NCBI GenBank assembly: GCA_002294045.1 | Contig: DBEP01000045.1 | Coordinates: 229 to 44,069, forward strand | Origin: Lachnoclostridium sp. UBA903 | Lineage (GTDB): Bacteria > Bacillota > Clostridia > Lachnospirales > Lachnospiraceae | Direction: 5' to 3' | DNA length: 43,841 nucleotides | Part shown: piece by piece, positions 41,601 through 43,841 of the stretch | Layout of the letters: each line of letters starts with the position of its first letter | How positions within the stretch are numbered: position 1 is the first letter of the stretch | The notes under the pieces: generated by a model | Database searches by the model: none | What the model was told of the DNA's origin: nothing | Seen by the model: the letters and a program-made list of their open reading frames with translations, nothing else | Program-made: the position numbers and the translations under genes

Positions 41601-41879
41601 ATGACTATATTCATAAATGAGGATTTTAATATACAGGTATTATTTAATGCCGCATTGGCCAAGGTTGTTTCGGTGGAAACAGAAATCAGTGACGGTGAAG
41701 TAGGAAGCGAATTACCAGGGGATTTTCCGGGGGCGGATGCTGCCGTTAAGGATCCGCTCCTGTCAAGCTGGCCTTTTGTAATCGGTATAACTGCCGTTAC
41801 TCTGGCAGTAAGTGTTTTATGCGGTATTTTGCTGGCAAAGAGAAAAATAAAAAAAGGATATGAGCTGTATGAGGATTAG
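41601..41879 (+). CDS. Small single-pass membrane protein, 92 aa
   Basis: A 92-aa protein starting at ATG 41601 after GGGAGGT. An acidic, Gly/Pro-containing first half (EISDGEVGSELPGDFPGADA) is followed by one membrane helix (about residues 58-80, WPFVIGITAVTLAVSVLCGILLA) and a basic cytoplasmic tail. The helix has no strong signal-peptide cleavage site, so it probably stays as an anchor with the acidic part outside. I do not recognise a family. It overlaps the permease by 11 bases, which implies coupled translation and a shared complex. Confidence 0.7.
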   Translation: MTIFINEDFNIQVLFNAALAKVVSVETEISDGEVGSELPGDFPGADAAVKDPLLSSWPFVIGITAVTLAVSVLCGILLAKRKIKKGYELYED

Positions 41880-43206
41880 TGATTTAATAAAAATGGGACT
41901 TAGAAATCTGAGCCGCCGAAAGGCCAGGACCGCATTAACAGTTACCGGCGTAGTTATAGGTACCATTTCCATAGTAGTCATGATTTCCATCGGCATAGGA
42001 ATGAATACGAATTTTAAATCACAGGTAATGGAGCTGGGAAGCTTAACTACAATAACCGTAGAGAAATATGCGGCCATAATAGATGAAGACGGCAACTATG
42101 TTAATTCCAAGGAACAGCGTATGGATGATGCTCTTGTGGAACAGATTAAGGGACTTGAACATGTTAAAGCGGTATCTCCCATACTGTCTGCCAGTGCCAT
42201 GTTAACCAGCGGCAAAAATGAATCACAGGTACAATTATATGGGATGGACAGCTCTACTTTTAAGGACTTTGATTTTCCGGCTTTAACTGCCGGCAGTTAT
42301 CCGACACCGGAAAGTAATCATTTTATTGTTTTTGGAAGTGATTCCCTCAAGAATTTTTACAATCCCACCGGGCGGAATTATACTATGGTAGAGAAGGACA
42401 TTACCAAGGACAAAATTGTTTTTTCCTTTAGTCCGTACCAATATGCGAAAGACGATAAGAAAAAAACATTCTCTTTAAGGATTACGGATTATGCCGTTAT
42501 GGAGCGCAGCGATAATTGGGAATATGATTACAATATTTATATGGATATAAACTACTTTCGCTCCCTGTATAAAAAATATGCCAATACCTTAAAGGCAGAG
42601 GACCGTAAAAAAGCAAATTCTGCAATTGAAACCTATGAAAGGATTAAGATAACGGTTGATAATATCAAAAATGTCAGTAAGGTACAGGATAATATAGAAG
42701 AATTAGGCTATCAGACTTCAAGTTTAGCCATGTATCTGGAACCGATGCAGCAGACCTCCAATATGCTGCAGCTGGTGCTGGGTTGTATAGGAGCAGTAGC
42801 CATGCTGGTATCTGCTATTAATATTGCCAACACCATGATTATGTCCATTTATGAACGTACTAAAGAAATTGGTATTATGAAGGTGCTGGGCTGTATCATC
42901 CGGGATATTAAGAAATTATTCTTATTTGAAGCAGGGATGATAGGTTTAATAGGCGGTGTGATTGGAATTACATTAAGCTATATCGGTTCCTGGGCAATTA
43001 ATAAATTTGGGCAGCCCTTATTCCAGGCTTTGTTATCTTCCAGTTATATGTATGATATGGAAAGTGCGAAATTTTCAGTTATTCCTTTATGGCTTCCGTT
43101 TTTGGCCGCCGGATTTGCCATGCTGGTAGGAGTTTTGTCCGGCTATTACCCGGCTAACCGGGCCACCAAAATCAGCGCGATTGAGGCAATGAAAACAGAC
43201 GGCTGA
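41869..43206 (+). CDS. ABC transporter permease (MacB/FtsX type)
   Basis: A 445-aa permease of the MacB/FtsX class. TM1 near residues 24-44 (LTVTGVVIGTISIVVMISIG) follows the basic NLSRRKARTA start; a ~250-residue external domain (MacB_PCD-like) comes next; three more helices lie in the last third (around MLVSAINIANTMIMSI, MIGLIGGVIGITLSYIG, FLAAGFAMLVGVLSG), ending in NRATKISAIEAMKTDG, typical of MacB. ATG 41869 is chosen over ATG 41860 because of AAGGA spacing. With the ATPase, CARDB protein and small membrane protein it forms one operon for envelope-related export or lipoprotein/peptide release. Confidence 0.92.
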   Translation: MRISDLIKMGLRNLSRRKARTALTVTGVVIGTISIVVMISIGIGMNTNFKSQVMELGSLTTITVEKYAAIIDEDGNYVNSKEQRMDDALVEQIKGLEHVKAVSPILSASAMLTSGKNESQVQLYGMDSSTFKDFDFPALTAGSYPTPESNHFIVFGSDSLKNFYNPTGRNYTMVEKDITKDKIVFSFSPYQYAKDDKKKTFSLRITDYAVMERSDNWEYDYNIYMDINYFRSLYKKYANTLKAEDRKKANSAIETYERIKITVDNIKNVSKVQDNIEELGYQTSSLAMYLEPMQQTSNMLQLVLGCIGAVAMLVSAINIANTMIMSIYERTKEIGIMKVLGCIIRDIKKLFLFEAGMIGLIGGVIGITLSYIGSWAINKFGQPLFQALLSSSYMYDMESAKFSVIPLWLPFLAAGFAMLVGVLSGYYPANRATKISAIEAMKTDG

Positions 43207-43239
43207 TTTGAACCATTGTAAACATAATGCTTATAAGAA

Positions 43240-43295
43240 ATCCCGGTGAAGAGATTCTGTTGTTTTATGCGAGAGCCTTCAACGGGATTATTTTT
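43240..43295 (+). terminator. Intrinsic terminator after the MacB-type operon
   Basis: ATCCCGGTGAAG (43240-43251) pairs with CTTCAACGGGAT (43277-43288), one mismatch, followed by TATTTTTATT. It lies 33 bases after the permease stop. Confidence 0.75.
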
Positions 43296-43329
43296 ATTCA
43301 ACAGGAAATTGCTTCCTGTTGAATAAAAA
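43291..43329. terminator. 17-bp perfect hairpin, bidirectional terminator
   Basis: The arms 43291-43307 and 43313-43329 are exact complements with a 5-base loop; each arm ends in T5/A5, so a T-run follows the stem on both strands. It lies directly after the previous terminator and shields the rRNA promoters beyond. Between 43330 and 43458 there is only a small AGCCCG/CGGGCT hairpin (43329-43345). Confidence 0.75.
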
Positions 43330-43458
43330 GCCCGGCCGGCGGGCTGCGTATGACGCACCATAATAATTGTCATAATCCTGATAATAAGCTAAAAACGGTC
43401 CATGCCATAAAATCCGCAGCCTTTTAAAACACAAGAAGTAAAAAATTAAAAAAGAATA

Positions 43459-43487
43459 TTGACAATTTGTTTTATTAATGTTATTCT
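43459..43487 (+). promoter_or_regulatory. Upstream promoter of the rRNA region (P1)
   Basis: TTGACA (43459-43464), a 17-base spacer and TATTCT (43482-43487), in AT-rich sequence that could act as UP elements. Nothing is encoded between it and the second promoter at 43727. Confidence 0.5.
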
Positions 43488-43726
43488 ATATACCGTTGCT
43501 GTTGATACAGCCTCATAATTTGAAAATGGTTTATATTCGGCAAATTATTTTATTCGTTCTGTATTTTATTTGAGTTTTATTTCAGACTTTTATTTTCCAT
43601 AGAAGTAAGCTCAATAAATTTGAATAAATATAAAATAGTTTTAATGAATATACGAGTATAATATTTTTACTTTATCGTTGGAACAACAGTAAGAAATATT
43701 CAGAAAATAAAAGAAATAAATTAGTG

Positions 43727-43841
43727 TTGACAAACAATTCTGAATGTGTTATAGTAATTAAGCGCCTGAAACCTCAGAAAATGCAAGGAATTAAGACAGA
43801 CAGTCAAAAGGGGATTCGGAGCAGAAAGAACCTTGATAACT
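43727..43841 (+). promoter_or_regulatory. rRNA operon promoter (P2) and leader start
   Basis: TTGACA (43727-43732), a 17-base spacer and TATAGT (43750-43755), then a leader that ends AAAGAACCTTGATAACT at the window edge. That phrase is the conserved run seen before 16S rRNA in many Clostridia. The 16S gene itself is outside the window, so the assignment is strong inference. Confidence 0.7.

Overview
The window reads as chromosome from an anaerobic, low-to-mid GC Firmicute. The best guess is a Lachnospiraceae-type Clostridium (Anaerocolumna/Lachnoclostridium-like). This rests on strong AGGAGG ribosome binding sites, occasional GTG/TTG starts, TTGACA/TATAAT promoters, a preQ1-QueT operon and the protein sequences themselves; it is inference, since no 16S sequence is inside the window. 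The last ~115 bases look like the promoter and leader of an rRNA operon that starts just past the right edge.

Layout, left to right. (1) 0.1-4.7 kb: a D-2-hydroxyacid dehydrogenase bracketed by two copies of a ~66-bp repeat, a 109-aa unknown, a ROK-type repressor behind a tandem repeat, and a MarR / pyridoxamine-oxidase-fold / alpha-beta hydrolase operon with a clear MarR-style operator. (2) 4.9-6.9 kb: a DUF3800-like protein that has lost the family's acidic motif and carries a winged-helix-like C-terminus, followed by a GT8 glycosyltransferase. (3) 7.1-12.4 kb: a two-component system followed by a VTC-domain protein, a DUF4956 membrane protein and a Cthe_2159-type carbohydrate-binding lipoprotein, with tandem response-regulator-like repeats in front of the VTC gene. 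(4) 12.7-13.9 kb, minus strand: an encapsulin shell gene and its encapsulated-ferritin cargo, an iron-storage nanocompartment. (5) 14.1-16.4 kb: a long fold-back element, a preQ1-I riboswitch and queC-queT-queF. (6) 16.9-23.2 kb: a nitroreductase-like protein, a 5'-truncated serine hydrolase, and a sugar ABC importer (binding lipoprotein and two permeases, no ATPase). (7) 23.3-30.7 kb: a KdpDE-type two-component system with no kdpFABC beside it, divergent from a PiT phosphate transporter, a DUF47 protein, KtrB, KtrA and a YtvI-like AI-2E family protein: an ion-homeostasis island. (8) 30.9-38.0 kb: MoxR ATPase, DUF58 and transglutaminase-like membrane protein, then a cytidylate-kinase-like protein and a second AI-2E family protein. 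(9) 38.1-43.2 kb: a MacB/LolD-type ABC ATPase, a large exported CARDB-repeat protein with a C-terminal membrane anchor, a 92-aa single-pass protein and an FtsX/MacB-type permease, preceded by a nested dyad operator. (10) 43.2-43.8 kb: two stacked terminators and the rRNA promoter region.

Small repeats are scattered between operons: two MITE-like elements with GGGCTGCTGCAAAA-type termini, a short family ending in TTCAAACACGC, and several long hairpins without obvious T-tails. I see no CRISPR array, tRNA gene, complete insertion sequence or prophage. The most system-like, least explained sets are the two-component/VTC/DUF4956/Cthe_2159 block, the CARDB/small-membrane-protein/MacB block and the acid-less DUF3800-winged-helix protein.
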